This document shows, piece after piece, positions 7,163 to 12,995 of a stretch of 15,563 nt of DNA; position 1 is the first letter of the stretch; every line of letters starts with the position of its first letter. This DNA is from Alphaproteobacteria bacterium MarineAlpha3_Bin3 (GTDB lineage Bacteria; Pseudomonadota; Alphaproteobacteria; Rhodospirillales; Casp-alpha2): the NCBI GenBank assembly GCA_002938075.1, contig PTLK01000019.1, forward strand, positions 1-15,563, written 5' to 3'. The notes below the pieces were generated by a model. The model saw nothing but the letters and a program-made list of their open reading frames with translations. It did no database searches and had not been told where the DNA came from. A program made the position numbers and the translations under genes.

Positions 7163-7923
7163 TGCCTTCTCTGTTTGGGCGGGTTTCTTTTCAGATTGTC
7201 CCGGCCCCGCTGCCACCATAGAAGCTCACCCTTGAGGAACGCCTGCGCCAAGTCGTTCTCGGGCTCCGAGAAGAACCGTTCGGCGAGGGCCTTTTCTAGC
7301 AGCCGCCCGCGGTTGAGGAACATCACCTCATCGCCGAGCCGCCGCGCCTGGCCGAGGTCGTGGGTGGTCATGACGATGCGGGTGCCGGCGGCATCGATGG
7401 CGTTGATGATCTGCTCGACGGCGTGGGTGGCGGCGGGGTCGAGGCTGGCGGTCGGCTCGTCGAGGAACAACACCTCGGGCTGCAGCGCCCAGGCGCGGGC
7501 CAGGGCCAACTTCTGCTGCTCGCCGACGGACAGCACGCGGGCCGGGTTGTCGGCGAGCCGTCGCAGCCCGGTGTGACCCAACGCATCCTCGACGGCAGCG
7601 CGGCGCTCGGCCGCCGCCATGCCCCGGAGCTTCAGCGCGTAATCGACGTTGGCGGCGACGGAACGGCGCAGCATCACCGGGCGCTGAAACACCATCGCCT
7701 GGGCGTCGGCGGGATCACGGCCCTTGGCGCCCTGCCACAGCACCCGGCCCGTGGTCGGCCGGATGAGGCCGTGGCAGAGCCTGAGAAACAGGCTCTTGCC
7801 GGCCCCGTTGGCGCCCAGGATCATGGTCCGGGGGCCGGCCTCCAGCGTGCAGTTAAGGTCCTTGATCAGGCGGATGCCGCCGATCTCGAACGAGACGTCC
7901 TGGATGGTGAGCGGAAGGATCAT
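7159..7923 (-). CDS. tupC: Tungstate ABC transporter ATP-binding protein TupC
   Basis: This is the cytoplasmic ATPase that drives tungstate import. In its 254 residues the Walker A is GANGAGKS (37-44), the Q-loop is at Q80 (VFQRP), the signature is LSVGEQQ (131-137), a variant of LSGGQ, Walker B is VLFLDEP (151-157), and the switch His is H188 (MTTHDL). The last 25 residues are basic and unlike the core. ATG 7923 overlaps the permease stop (ATGA), and its own stop overlaps the tupA start, so the three genes are translationally coupled. The longer open frame upstream (to 8247) is antisense-free overlap with tupB and is not used. The tungstate assignment rests on the TupA neighbour, because ATPases alone do not reveal the substrate. 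Confidence 0.93.
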   Translation of the reverse strand: MILPLTIQDVSFEIGGIRLIKDLNCTLEAGPRTMILGANGAGKSLFLRLCHGLIRPTTGRVLWQGAKGRDPADAQAMVFQRPVMLRRSVAANVDYALKLRGMAAAERRAAVEDALGHTGLRRLADNPARVLSVGEQQKLALARAWALQPEVLFLDEPTASLDPAATHAVEQIINAIDAAGTRIVMTTHDLGQARRLGDEVMFLNRGRLLEKALAERFFSEPENDLAQAFLKGELLWWQRGRDNLKRNPPKQRRQ

Positions 7924-8624
7924 CCGAGCCGCCTTTCCGCCGCTTCCTTCAGCGCGAAGGCGGCACCGTTGACGCCCAGCGATAGCGCCATCAGCACGAT
8001 GCCGAGCCCCAGTGCCAGCGCCAGGTCGCCCTTCGATACCTCGAGGGCGATCGCCGTCGTCATCACCCGGGTCACGTGGTCGATGTTGCCGCCGACGATC
8101 ATCACCGCGCCGACCTCGGCCGAGGCGCGGCCGAACCCGGCCAGCACCGCCGTCAACAAGGAATAACGCCCGTCCCACAACAACGCCGGCACGGCGCGCC
8201 CCGGTCCGGCGCCGAGCGAACGCAACTGTTCCTCGTATTCCACCCATAGGTCCTCGATCACCTGGCGGGTCAGCGCCGCGATGATCGGCGTCACCAGCAG
8301 CATCTGGGCGAAGATCATTGCCGCCGGGGTGAACAACAGCCCGAACACGCCTAACGGCCCGGCGCGGCTTAGAGTCAGATAGACGATCAGCCCGACCACC
8401 ACCGGCGGCAGCCCCATCAGCGCGTTCATGGCGACCAGCAGCGCCGCGCGGCCGGGAAACCGGTACAGCGCGATCGCCGCGCCGACCGGCAGGCCGACGG
8501 CGGTGGCGATCGCGACCGCTAGGAAGCTGACGCGGAGCGACAGCCCCACGATCTCGGCCAGGTCGGCGTCGAAGCCGAGCACCAGGCCCAAGGCGGCGCC
8601 AAACGCGTCGGAGAAATCGGTCAT
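7920..8624 (-). CDS. tupB: Tungstate ABC transporter permease TupB
   Basis: This is the inner-membrane permease of the tungstate importer, 234 residues. Five hydrophobic segments are visible at about residues 27-53, 60-86, 92-118, 155-180 and 200-225. The EAA loop that docks on the ATPase is at about 129-145 (VEYEEQLRSLGAGPGRA). The short length and the start MTDFSDAFGAALGLVLGFDA match TupB rather than the longer ModB/PstC types. ATG 8624 is preferred: it follows directly on the core, although its ribosome binding site is weak. An in-frame extension to 8708 would read through the AT-rich control region and looks spurious. It is first gene of the tupB-tupC-tupA operon and is transcribed away from the fdhD operon from the shared intergenic region. 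Confidence 0.92.
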   Translation of the reverse strand: MTDFSDAFGAALGLVLGFDADLAEIVGLSLRVSFLAVAIATAVGLPVGAAIALYRFPGRAALLVAMNALMGLPPVVVGLIVYLTLSRAGPLGVFGLLFTPAAMIFAQMLLVTPIIAALTRQVIEDLWVEYEEQLRSLGAGPGRAVPALLWDGRYSLLTAVLAGFGRASAEVGAVMIVGGNIDHVTRVMTTAIALEVSKGDLALALGLGIVLMALSLGVNGAAFALKEAAERRLG

Positions 8625-8666
8625 GTCAGAAAGCCCACAAGATCTCACAAATCGTGTTATTTTTAC

Positions 8667-8694
8667 ATAATATTGAAATAAATGGTATTTTAAA
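8667..8694 (-). promoter_or_regulatory. Candidate tupBCA promoter
   Basis: Read on the minus strand, TTTAAA (8694 to 8689) and TATTAT (8672 to 8667) are separated by 16 bases. They match the sigma-70 consensus 4/6 and 5/6. Transcription would begin near 8660, within the left arm of the inverted repeat, about 36 bases upstream of the tupB ATG. Such hexamers occur by chance in AT-rich DNA, so support is moderate. Confidence 0.4.
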
Positions 8695-8702
8695 CATAAA
8701 AA
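8673..8702 (+). promoter_or_regulatory. Candidate fdhD-operon promoter
   Basis: TTGAAA (8673-8678, 5/6) and TAAAAA (8697-8702, 4/6) are 18 bases apart, and the -10 overlaps the right arm of the inverted repeat. An alternative is TTTACA (8662-8667, 5/6) with an extended -10 TGGTATTTT (8683-8691). Either would give a leader of over 200 bases ahead of fdhD. Confidence 0.4.
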
Positions 8703-8790
8703 TAACAAAATTCATAATCATTTTCCTGTTGCTGCTTCTGTGCTGTTTCTCAGCCGCCATCTTTTTTTCAACCCCAAAGACACGCAGCAA

Positions 8791-8826
8791 AAGGAGCAAT
8801 GACGGGAGCATTCTTTTTAGCTCCTT
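8791..8826 (+). promoter_or_regulatory. Hairpin masking the ribosome binding site of the 21-codon ORF
   Basis: AAGGAGC (8791-8797), the ribosome binding site of the small ORF at 8799, is perfectly complementary to GCTCCTT (8820-8826) inside that ORF. A competing 5-bp stem GGAGC (8805-8809) with GCTCC (8820-8824) would free the site. The complementarity is direct observation; control of translation by it is inference. Confidence 0.35.
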
Positions 8827-8864
8827 GGTATGAGTGGTTCATCTTCTTTTCGCGCCTCTTGTAA
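8799..8864 (+). CDS. Putative 21-aa hydrophobic small protein or leader peptide
   Basis: This ORF starts ATG 8799 and stops TAA 8862-8864. It is preceded by AAAAGGAGCA, about the strongest ribosome binding site in the window. The peptide begins MTGAFFLAPWYEW and ends FIFFSRLL: nearly all hydrophobic and aromatic with one acidic and one basic residue. It could be a single-span membrane peptide or a leader peptide whose translation governs the downstream fdhD operon (fdhD starts 75 bases later). I do not recognise a family. A 66-base ORF can occur by chance, but the spacing and strength of the site argue for real translation. Confidence 0.4.
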   Translation: MTGAFFLAPWYEWFIFFSRLL

Positions 8865-8939
8865 TCCCCGCCGCCGATATCCATAGTCTTAGTCGCCGGG
8901 CCGAGGGGCCGGCTCTCTAATTTCCTGGGGAAAACGAAA

Positions 8940-9815
8940 ATGAGCGACGACGAATTTCTGATCGCGCCCGATCCAAAAGACCCACGCCTGACCGAGCGGG
9001 TCGAGGGCGCCGACCAGGACGGCATCCCGATCACCACCTCGGTGGTCGTCGAGCGCCCGTTGACGCTCTACCTCAATAGCCAGGAAATCGTCACCATGAT
9101 GTCGATCTGCGACTATCCGGAATACCTGGCCCTCGGTTACCTGGTGAACCAGAACATGATCCAGCTCGGCGACGAAATCACCGGCTTCGATTACGAGGAA
9201 GACATCGACACCATCGTCGTCCGCACCCCCGGCAAGACCGACTTCGAGGACAAGCTGAAGAAAAAGACCCTGACCTCCGGCTGCGCCCAGGGGACGGTAT
9301 TCGGTGACGTCATGGAGAGTTTCGAAAACGTGGTCCTGCCCAAGGACGCGATCATCAAAACGTCCTGGCTCTATACCCTGATGAAGAAGATCAACACCCA
9401 GCCCAGCCTGTACCTGGAGGCCGGCGCCATTCATGGCTGCGTGCTGTGCCAACAGGACCGGCCGCTGTTGTATATGGAAGACGTCGGGCGCCACAACGCC
9501 ATCGACAAGATCGCCGGCTACATGTTCATGAACAACATCGAAGGCGGCGACAAGATCTTCTACACCACCGGGCGACTGACCAGCGAGATGGTCATCAAGG
9601 CGGTACAGATGGGGGTTCCGATCCTGGCGTCGCGGTCCGGTTTCACCGCCTGGGGCGTCGAACTGGCGCGCCAGGTCAACATGACCCTGATCGGCCGCGC
9701 CCGGGGCAAGCGCTTTGTCGTCCTCGCCGGTCATGACCGCATCGAATACGACGCCGACGCCGCCGACGCCGAGGATGAGCCGCCGGCCCTGAAACGCAAG
9801 GGAGCGGCGGAATGA
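8940..9815 (+). CDS. fdhD: Formate dehydrogenase accessory sulfurtransferase FdhD
   Basis: FdhD passes sulfur from a cysteine desulfurase to the bis-MGD cofactor, making FDH active; it is cytoplasmic. The 291 residues show the family core EDVGRHNAIDKIAGYMF (180-196), TTGRLTSEMVIKAVQMGVPI (209-228), and SRSGFTAWGVELAR before a conserved VNMTLIGRARGKRF. The usual CxxC loop (C121/C124 in E. coli) is here SGC115AQGT with a single cysteine. Another pair, C167-x2-C170, follows H165 in the position where many FdhD proteins have a HAAAL-type segment. ATG 8940 is used, with GGGGA upstream. The stop overlaps the mobA start (ATGA). It heads the plus-strand maturation operon downstream of the AT-rich control region. 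Confidence 0.96.
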   Translation: MSDDEFLIAPDPKDPRLTERVEGADQDGIPITTSVVVERPLTLYLNSQEIVTMMSICDYPEYLALGYLVNQNMIQLGDEITGFDYEEDIDTIVVRTPGKTDFEDKLKKKTLTSGCAQGTVFGDVMESFENVVLPKDAIIKTSWLYTLMKKINTQPSLYLEAGAIHGCVLCQQDRPLLYMEDVGRHNAIDKIAGYMFMNNIEGGDKIFYTTGRLTSEMVIKAVQMGVPILASRSGFTAWGVELARQVNMTLIGRARGKRFVVLAGHDRIEYDADAADAEDEPPALKRKGAAE

Positions 9816-10450
9816 CGGCAACCGTCGCCGGAGTGCTGCTGGCCGGCGGCCGGGCCAAGCGCATGGGCGGCGGCGATAAGGGCCTTCGCACTCTCGGCGG
9901 ACGGACGATCATGGACTACATCGTGGAACGCGTCCGGCCGCAAGTCGCGGTGCTGTTGATCAACGCCAACGGCGATCCGGGACGGTTCTCGGGCTACGGC
10001 CTGCCGGTCATCGCGGACGTGATAAGTGACGAGTCCGGGGGCTTCGCCGGGCCGTTGGCCGGCGTGCTCACGGGGATGGAGTGGGCGGCGGCGAACCAGC
10101 CCCAGTGCTCGTGGGTGGCGACCTTCGCCTGCGATGCGCCTTTCGCGCCGAGCGACCTGGTGGCGCGGTTTGTGGCGGCGGTGGAAGAAGAAGGCGCCGC
10201 CATGGCCTGTGCCGCGTCCCGGGGCCGGGCGCACCCGGTGTTCGGGTTATGGCCGGTGGCCTTGGCGGCGGAACTCCGCCAGGCGATGAGCGAAGAGGAC
10301 ATACGCAAAATCGACCGCTGGACGGCGCGCTACAACCTGATCGAGGTAGACTTCGCCGCCGATCCGTTCGATCCTTTCTTCAACATCAACGCGCCGGAGA
10401 ATTTGACCGAAGCCGAGAGGCTTCTAAGCACCGAAAGGGGAGCCGCATGA
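9812..10450 (+). CDS. mobA: Molybdenum cofactor guanylyltransferase MobA
   Basis: MobA adds GMP from GTP to molybdopterin, giving the MGD form used by DMSO-reductase-family enzymes such as FDH. In 212 residues the nucleotide-binding motif LLAGGRAKRMGGGDKGL lies at 9-25, GPLAG at about 80-84, the metal-binding CDAPF at 107-111, and HPVFGLWP and NINAPENL further on, all typical. The start overlaps the fdhD stop and its own stop overlaps the DUF3305 start, both as ATGA, so the four genes are tightly coupled. Its placement inside an FDH maturation operon suggests dedicated cofactor supply to this enzyme; it may also serve the whole cell. Confidence 0.96.
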   Translation: MTATVAGVLLAGGRAKRMGGGDKGLRTLGGRTIMDYIVERVRPQVAVLLINANGDPGRFSGYGLPVIADVISDESGGFAGPLAGVLTGMEWAAANQPQCSWVATFACDAPFAPSDLVARFVAAVEEEGAAMACAASRGRAHPVFGLWPVALAAELRQAMSEEDIRKIDRWTARYNLIEVDFAADPFDPFFNINAPENLTEAERLLSTERGAA

Positions 10451-10965
10451 GCGCCGAAGACAGCATCCCGGTCGGCGTTGTCGTCGAACGGCGCGAAATC
10501 GATAACCCGTGGGAGGACTATACCTGGGCGCCGGTGGCCATCATTCCGGGGGCGCCGCCCATGGAAACGACGGACGAGTGGAAGGAGCTCCAGCACGGCG
10601 ACGGCTGGGTCCATTACCACGCCGGGACCCTGAAACTGGAATTGTTAAGCGGTGAAACCGACGGCTACCGCACCAATCTTTCGAACCTGCAGCCCTACGT
10701 CTACATCGTGATGACTCCGGGCGAGGAGGACGACGCGGCCGAAATCGTGCCGTTTCTTGTCACCGCCAGCCCCCATGAGGCCGAGGGCTACACCGAGGAC
10801 TCTGAGCAGATCGTCGAAGGCGTGCCGATGCCGCCGGAAATGGTCGCCTGGGTGAAAGAATTCATCGCCAAGCATCATGTCGAGGTGGCGTTCAAGAAAC
10901 GCAAGCGTAAGCCTTATGATCCTCGAAAAAGCGGTTTTCACGGCCCCAAAGGACCACTCCAATGA
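10447..10965 (+). CDS. DUF3305 family protein, 172 aa
   Basis: This is a conserved FDH-locus protein of unknown biochemistry. It starts MSAEDSIPVGVVVERREIDN, followed by PWEDYTWAPVAIIPGAPPM, the hallmark N-terminal region of DUF3305. The middle has a HYHAGTLKLELLSGETDGY segment, then QPYVYIVMTPGEEDD. The C-terminus has PMPPEMVAWVKEFIAKHHVE followed by a basic stretch FKKRKRKPYDPRK. There is no signal peptide or membrane segment, so it should be cytoplasmic. ATG 10447 is chosen because AGGGGAG lies upstream and it overlaps the mobA stop; the longer open frame from 10081 is inside mobA. It overlaps DUF3306 by ATGA. Genetic context (between mobA and DUF3306, with FDH downstream) implies a maturation role, which is inference. 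Confidence 0.93.
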   Translation: MSAEDSIPVGVVVERREIDNPWEDYTWAPVAIIPGAPPMETTDEWKELQHGDGWVHYHAGTLKLELLSGETDGYRTNLSNLQPYVYIVMTPGEEDDAAEIVPFLVTASPHEAEGYTEDSEQIVEGVPMPPEMVAWVKEFIAKHHVEVAFKKRKRKPYDPRKSGFHGPKGPLQ

Positions 10966-11711
10966 GCGAAGATTCGGGAAGCAGGCCCGAGGGAAGACTG
11001 GGGCGCTGGTCGCGACTGAAAAGCCGGGGCGCAGACGCCGCGCCCGAGCCGGAGACGCCGGAAAATCCCAAAAAGAGAGGCGCCGCGGCGCCGGTAGCCG
11101 ATCGCCGGTTCGTCCCCGTGATGCCGCCGCTGGCCGAACCGGAGGAAGGCGAGATAGAGATGGAAGCGGCGCCGCCCGAGGCGCTGGCCCTCAAGACCCA
11201 GTTGGAAGCTGAAGAGGCGGCAAGGGAGGAAGAGGAGGCAGAGGAAGAACGGGAATTGACTCCCGAGGAGGAAAATGTGGTCAAGGATCTGCCGCCCATC
11301 GACAGCCTGACCAAGGATTCCGACTTCAAGCCGTTTTTCGCCCAAAACGTGCCCGATTTCCTGAAGCGCCAGGCCTACAGGGTGCTGTGGCGGAGCAACC
11401 CGATTTTCAATTTCCGCGACGGCCTCGACGACTACGATGAGGACTTTAGCCTCGCCAGGTTGGTTGGGAAAATTGTCAGCGAGGGCGCGTCCAAGCCCGG
11501 CCAAGCCCGTGCCAACGATGAGACCGCAAAGACCGCCGCACCTGAAAAAGGCGTCGATGCTGACAACAAGCGAACCGCCGATGCCGATGCCGAAGCCGAG
11601 GACGACGACGTCGGCGATGGCGAGGACGGGGAGGAAACCGCCGAGGGTGATGAAAGCAAACGAAAAAAGCCCCGGAAAAGCGACGTCCGTCCGCCCGACG
11701 ACGCGGTATGA
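10962..11711 (+). CDS. DUF3306 family protein, 249 aa, acidic
   Basis: This is a conserved partner of DUF3305 in FDH loci, function unknown. The N-terminal motif is GRLGRWSRLKSRG. After an acidic linker of mostly Glu, a core reads LPPIDSLTKDSDFKPFF, VPDFLKRQAYRVLWRSNPIF and DGLDDYDEDFS (about residues 108-165), the DUF3306 signature. The last 60 residues are Asp/Glu-rich with a short basic patch KRKKPRK, probably disordered. There are no membrane segments. ATG 10962 overlaps the DUF3305 stop. It is the last gene of the ATGA-linked maturation cassette; a 312-base gap with a possible new promoter precedes torD. A chaperone or adaptor for FDH assembly is plausible, given the disorder and context. 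Confidence 0.92.
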   Translation: MSEDSGSRPEGRLGRWSRLKSRGADAAPEPETPENPKKRGAAAPVADRRFVPVMPPLAEPEEGEIEMEAAPPEALALKTQLEAEEAAREEEEAEEERELTPEEENVVKDLPPIDSLTKDSDFKPFFAQNVPDFLKRQAYRVLWRSNPIFNFRDGLDDYDEDFSLARLVGKIVSEGASKPGQARANDETAKTAAPEKGVDADNKRTADADAEAEDDDVGDGEDGEETAEGDESKRKKPRKSDVRPPDDAV

Positions 11712-11841
11712 AAAAAACTTCCCCCCCCCTCCACGCCTGATAAGCATAAGCGCGATCCGATTTTGTTTTTATTTCGAACATTAGATTTGTCGAACGTTCG
11801 CCGGGCCGCTAGTCGAAAGCCCGTGAAAAACATGGGGTTTT

Positions 11842-11858
11842 AGGAAAATAATTTTCCT
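11842..11858. promoter_or_regulatory. 17-bp palindrome, activator-site candidate
   Basis: AGGAAAAT-A-ATTTTCCT is perfectly symmetric over 8-bp arms. Its centre (11850) lies about 62 bases upstream of the start expected from the TTGACA hexamer, where class I activators commonly bind. It is not an FNR or CRP site (no TTGAT or TGTGA half-sites). Confidence 0.4.
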
Positions 11859-11876
11859 GAATCGGCCATGAATCCG

Positions 11877-11905
11877 TTGACACTCCGGGCTATTTAGCTT
11901 TCACT
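11877..11905 (+). promoter_or_regulatory. Candidate torD-fdhA promoter
   Basis: A perfect -35 hexamer TTGACA (11877-11882) is followed after 17 bases by TTCACT (11900-11905), only 3/6 to the -10 consensus. A weak -10 with an upstream palindrome fits an activator-dependent promoter, but it could be chance. The resulting leader to torD would be about 110 bases. Confidence 0.4.
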
Positions 11906-11987
11906 GAGGGGGGTAACGGAGGCTCGGGGGCAACGTTTCCGAAAAGGCGAAAAAAAACCACGCACGGGCCTACGGTTTGGGAGGATT

Positions 11988-12001
11988 CCGCGGCAACGCG
12001 G
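11988..12001 (+). promoter_or_regulatory. GNRA-loop hairpin ahead of torD
   Basis: CCGCG-GCAA-CGCGG forms a 5-bp GC stem with a GNRA tetraloop. Overlapping it, ATTCC (11985-11989) can pair with GGAAT (12012-12016), which contains the torD ribosome binding site. The two pairings exclude each other, so the hairpin would keep the site open. Confidence 0.35.
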
Positions 12002-12023
12002 CAATAACAAAGGAATAATTTAG

Positions 12024-12704
12024 GTGGAGGCGACCCTTTCCATGGGGAGGAATGGAGAAGAAGGCCTAAAGGGGCCCGAACTCCTTGATAATCCGACAGA
12101 ACAAAGCGACCGCGCTATTGCCGAAGAGGATTTGGAGCGCGCGCATCTCTACGCCTTGTTGGCCCGCGTTCTGGCCGAGCCGATGGGCGACGAGACCCTG
12201 GAGGTCGTTCGTGCCATCGAAGGGAAAAGCGACGGAAACGAACTCGGCGGTGCCTTCGCCGCCCTCGGCACCGTCGCCGTCAGGACCCCCCGGGGGAGCG
12301 CCGAAGACGAGTACTCGGCCCTGTTTTACGGCGACGGCGCGCGCGGTGAATTGCTGCCCTACGCGTCTTATTATCTGACCGGATTCCTGCTCGAAAAGCC
12401 GCTCGCGAATTTGCGCGGCGACATGGCGGCGCTCGGCATTCAGACTTCCGGCATCTCCAAGGAGCCAGAGGACCACATCGCATGCCTTTGTGAAATTATG
12501 CATGGGTTGATCACCGGCGCGTTCAACGAGCCCGCCTCCCTGGAAACCCAGAAAAAATTTTTCATGACCCACATGGCGCCGTGGGCGGGGCAGTTCTTCA
12601 CTGACCTGGAAGGCGCCGAATCGGCCACGCTCTATATGCCGGTCGGAACCATCGGCAGACTGTTCATGGCCATTGAGGCCCAAGCGTTCGAATTAGCGGC
12701 CTGA
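12024..12704 (+). CDS. TorD-family FDH chaperone
   Basis: This is a cytoplasmic chaperone that binds the Tat leader and apo-form of Mo/W oxidoreductases until the cofactor is inserted. Up to 226 residues; the all-helical TorD core begins at DLERAHLYALLARVLAEPM. It includes EDEYSALFYGDG, LLPYASYYLTGFLLEKPLA, the family signature EPEDHIACLCEIMHGL, and FFMTHMAPWAGQFFTDLE. The start is uncertain: GTG 12024 has AAAGGA about ten bases upstream, while ATG 12042 in the same frame has GGAGG 11 bases upstream and loses only six residues. Its stop precedes the small Tat protein gene by 79 bases and fdhA follows, so it is the dedicated chaperone of this FDH. The symbol fdhT has been used for equivalents, but I leave it blank. 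Confidence 0.93.
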   Translation: MEATLSMGRNGEEGLKGPELLDNPTEQSDRAIAEEDLERAHLYALLARVLAEPMGDETLEVVRAIEGKSDGNELGGAFAALGTVAVRTPRGSAEDEYSALFYGDGARGELLPYASYYLTGFLLEKPLANLRGDMAALGIQTSGISKEPEDHIACLCEIMHGLITGAFNEPASLETQKKFFMTHMAPWAGQFFTDLEGAESATLYMPVGTIGRLFMAIEAQAFELAA

Positions 12705-12783
12705 CTTGGCCGCCGAAACGACCGGCGATTCGATTGAATCGCCATTTGGTGAAGCAATTGTGGAAACCAAAAAGGAGAGGCAA

Positions 12784-12972
12784 ATGACCAAAACCAAAAA
12801 ATCCCGCCGTGACTTCCTTAAGGCCGCCGGTGTGACCGGTGGTGTCGCCGCCGTGGCGGCCGTGGCCTTGAGTTCGAAGTCGGTAAAGGCGGCGGTTCCT
12901 GAAAGCGGGAAAAGTGCCGGCTATCGGGAAACCGAGCATGTGAAGAAATACTATGAACTGGCAAGGTTTTAA
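12784..12972 (+). CDS. Small Tat-signal protein of formate dehydrogenase loci, 62 aa
   Basis: This protein is almost entirely a twin-arginine signal: MTKTKKSRRDFLKAAGVTGG, then a hydrophobic Ala/Val core and an AxA-like site near residue 37, leaving a mature part of only about 25 residues ending YRETEHVKKYYELARF. It matches the 'formate dehydrogenase region Tat target' type found immediately before fdhA in many proteobacteria (called FdhX in some). ATG 12784 follows AAGGAGAGG at four bases, which settles the start against an in-frame TTG at 12706. It is 23 bases upstream of fdhA, so the two are certainly co-expressed. Its role is unknown; it may be an FDH subunit or an assembly aid exported with FdhA. 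Confidence 0.93.
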   Translation: MTKTKKSRRDFLKAAGVTGGVAAVAAVALSSKSVKAAVPESGKSAGYRETEHVKKYYELARF

Positions 12973-12995
12973 CTAAACCAAACAGGAGACATCTT

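Larger units (their letters stand above)
8655..8707. repeat. Perfect 11-bp inverted repeat, operator candidate
   Basis: TGTTATTTTTA at 8655-8665 and its exact complement TAAAAATAACA at 8697-8707 are 42 bp apart centre to centre, close to four helical turns. They flank the divergent promoter hexamers; the right arm covers the plus-strand -10 candidate and the left arm lies just downstream of the minus-strand -10 candidate. A nested smaller dyad AAATA/TATTT (8676-8690) lies between. This could be a paired operator that loops or spans both promoters. Half-site TTAT-N6-ATAA in the left part recalls ModE-type boxes only weakly. Confidence 0.5.
8625..8939. promoter_or_regulatory. AT-rich divergent control region between tupBCA and fdhD operon
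   Basis: This is a 315-base region, strikingly AT-rich from about 8640 to 8720 in an otherwise GC-rich window. It contains an 11-bp inverted repeat, promoter-like hexamers on both strands and a 21-codon ORF with a hairpin on its ribosome binding site; each is listed separately. A GC-rich hairpin (GCCGG 8895-8899 with CCGGC 8909-8913) sits just ahead of the fdhD ribosome binding site. The leader from the plus-strand promoter to fdhD would be about 230 bases, long for a simple untranslated leader. Confidence 0.6.
11712..12023 (+). promoter_or_regulatory. Intergenic leader of the torD-fdhA operon
   Basis: This 312-base gap contains no credible gene. It has a C9 run after the DUF3306 stop and repeated TCGAAC half-sites (11773-11778 and 11790-11795), the second within the palindrome CGAACGTTCG (11791-11800). 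It also has a 17-bp palindrome, a TTGACA hexamer and a GNRA-loop hairpin, listed separately. No rho-independent terminator for the upstream operon was found. From about 11905 the sequence becomes purine-rich and would be the mRNA leader; I found no riboswitch consensus in it. Confidence 0.55.

Noticed and set aside
8624..8708. Upstream extension of TupB by 28 residues
   Set aside because: The extension reads through the AT-rich control region, has no ribosome binding site and adds residues unlike TupB N-termini.
8889..9821. 310-residue open frame on the minus strand
   Set aside because: It is fully antisense to fdhD, which has clear family motifs. The antisense product shows no recognisable domain and no convincing ribosome binding site.
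11905..12023. Molybdenum cofactor or cobalamin riboswitch in the torD leader
   Set aside because: Some fragments (CCGAAAAGG, GGAGG) recall riboswitch pieces, but the ordered conserved segments are absent by eye. A covariance-model search would be decisive.
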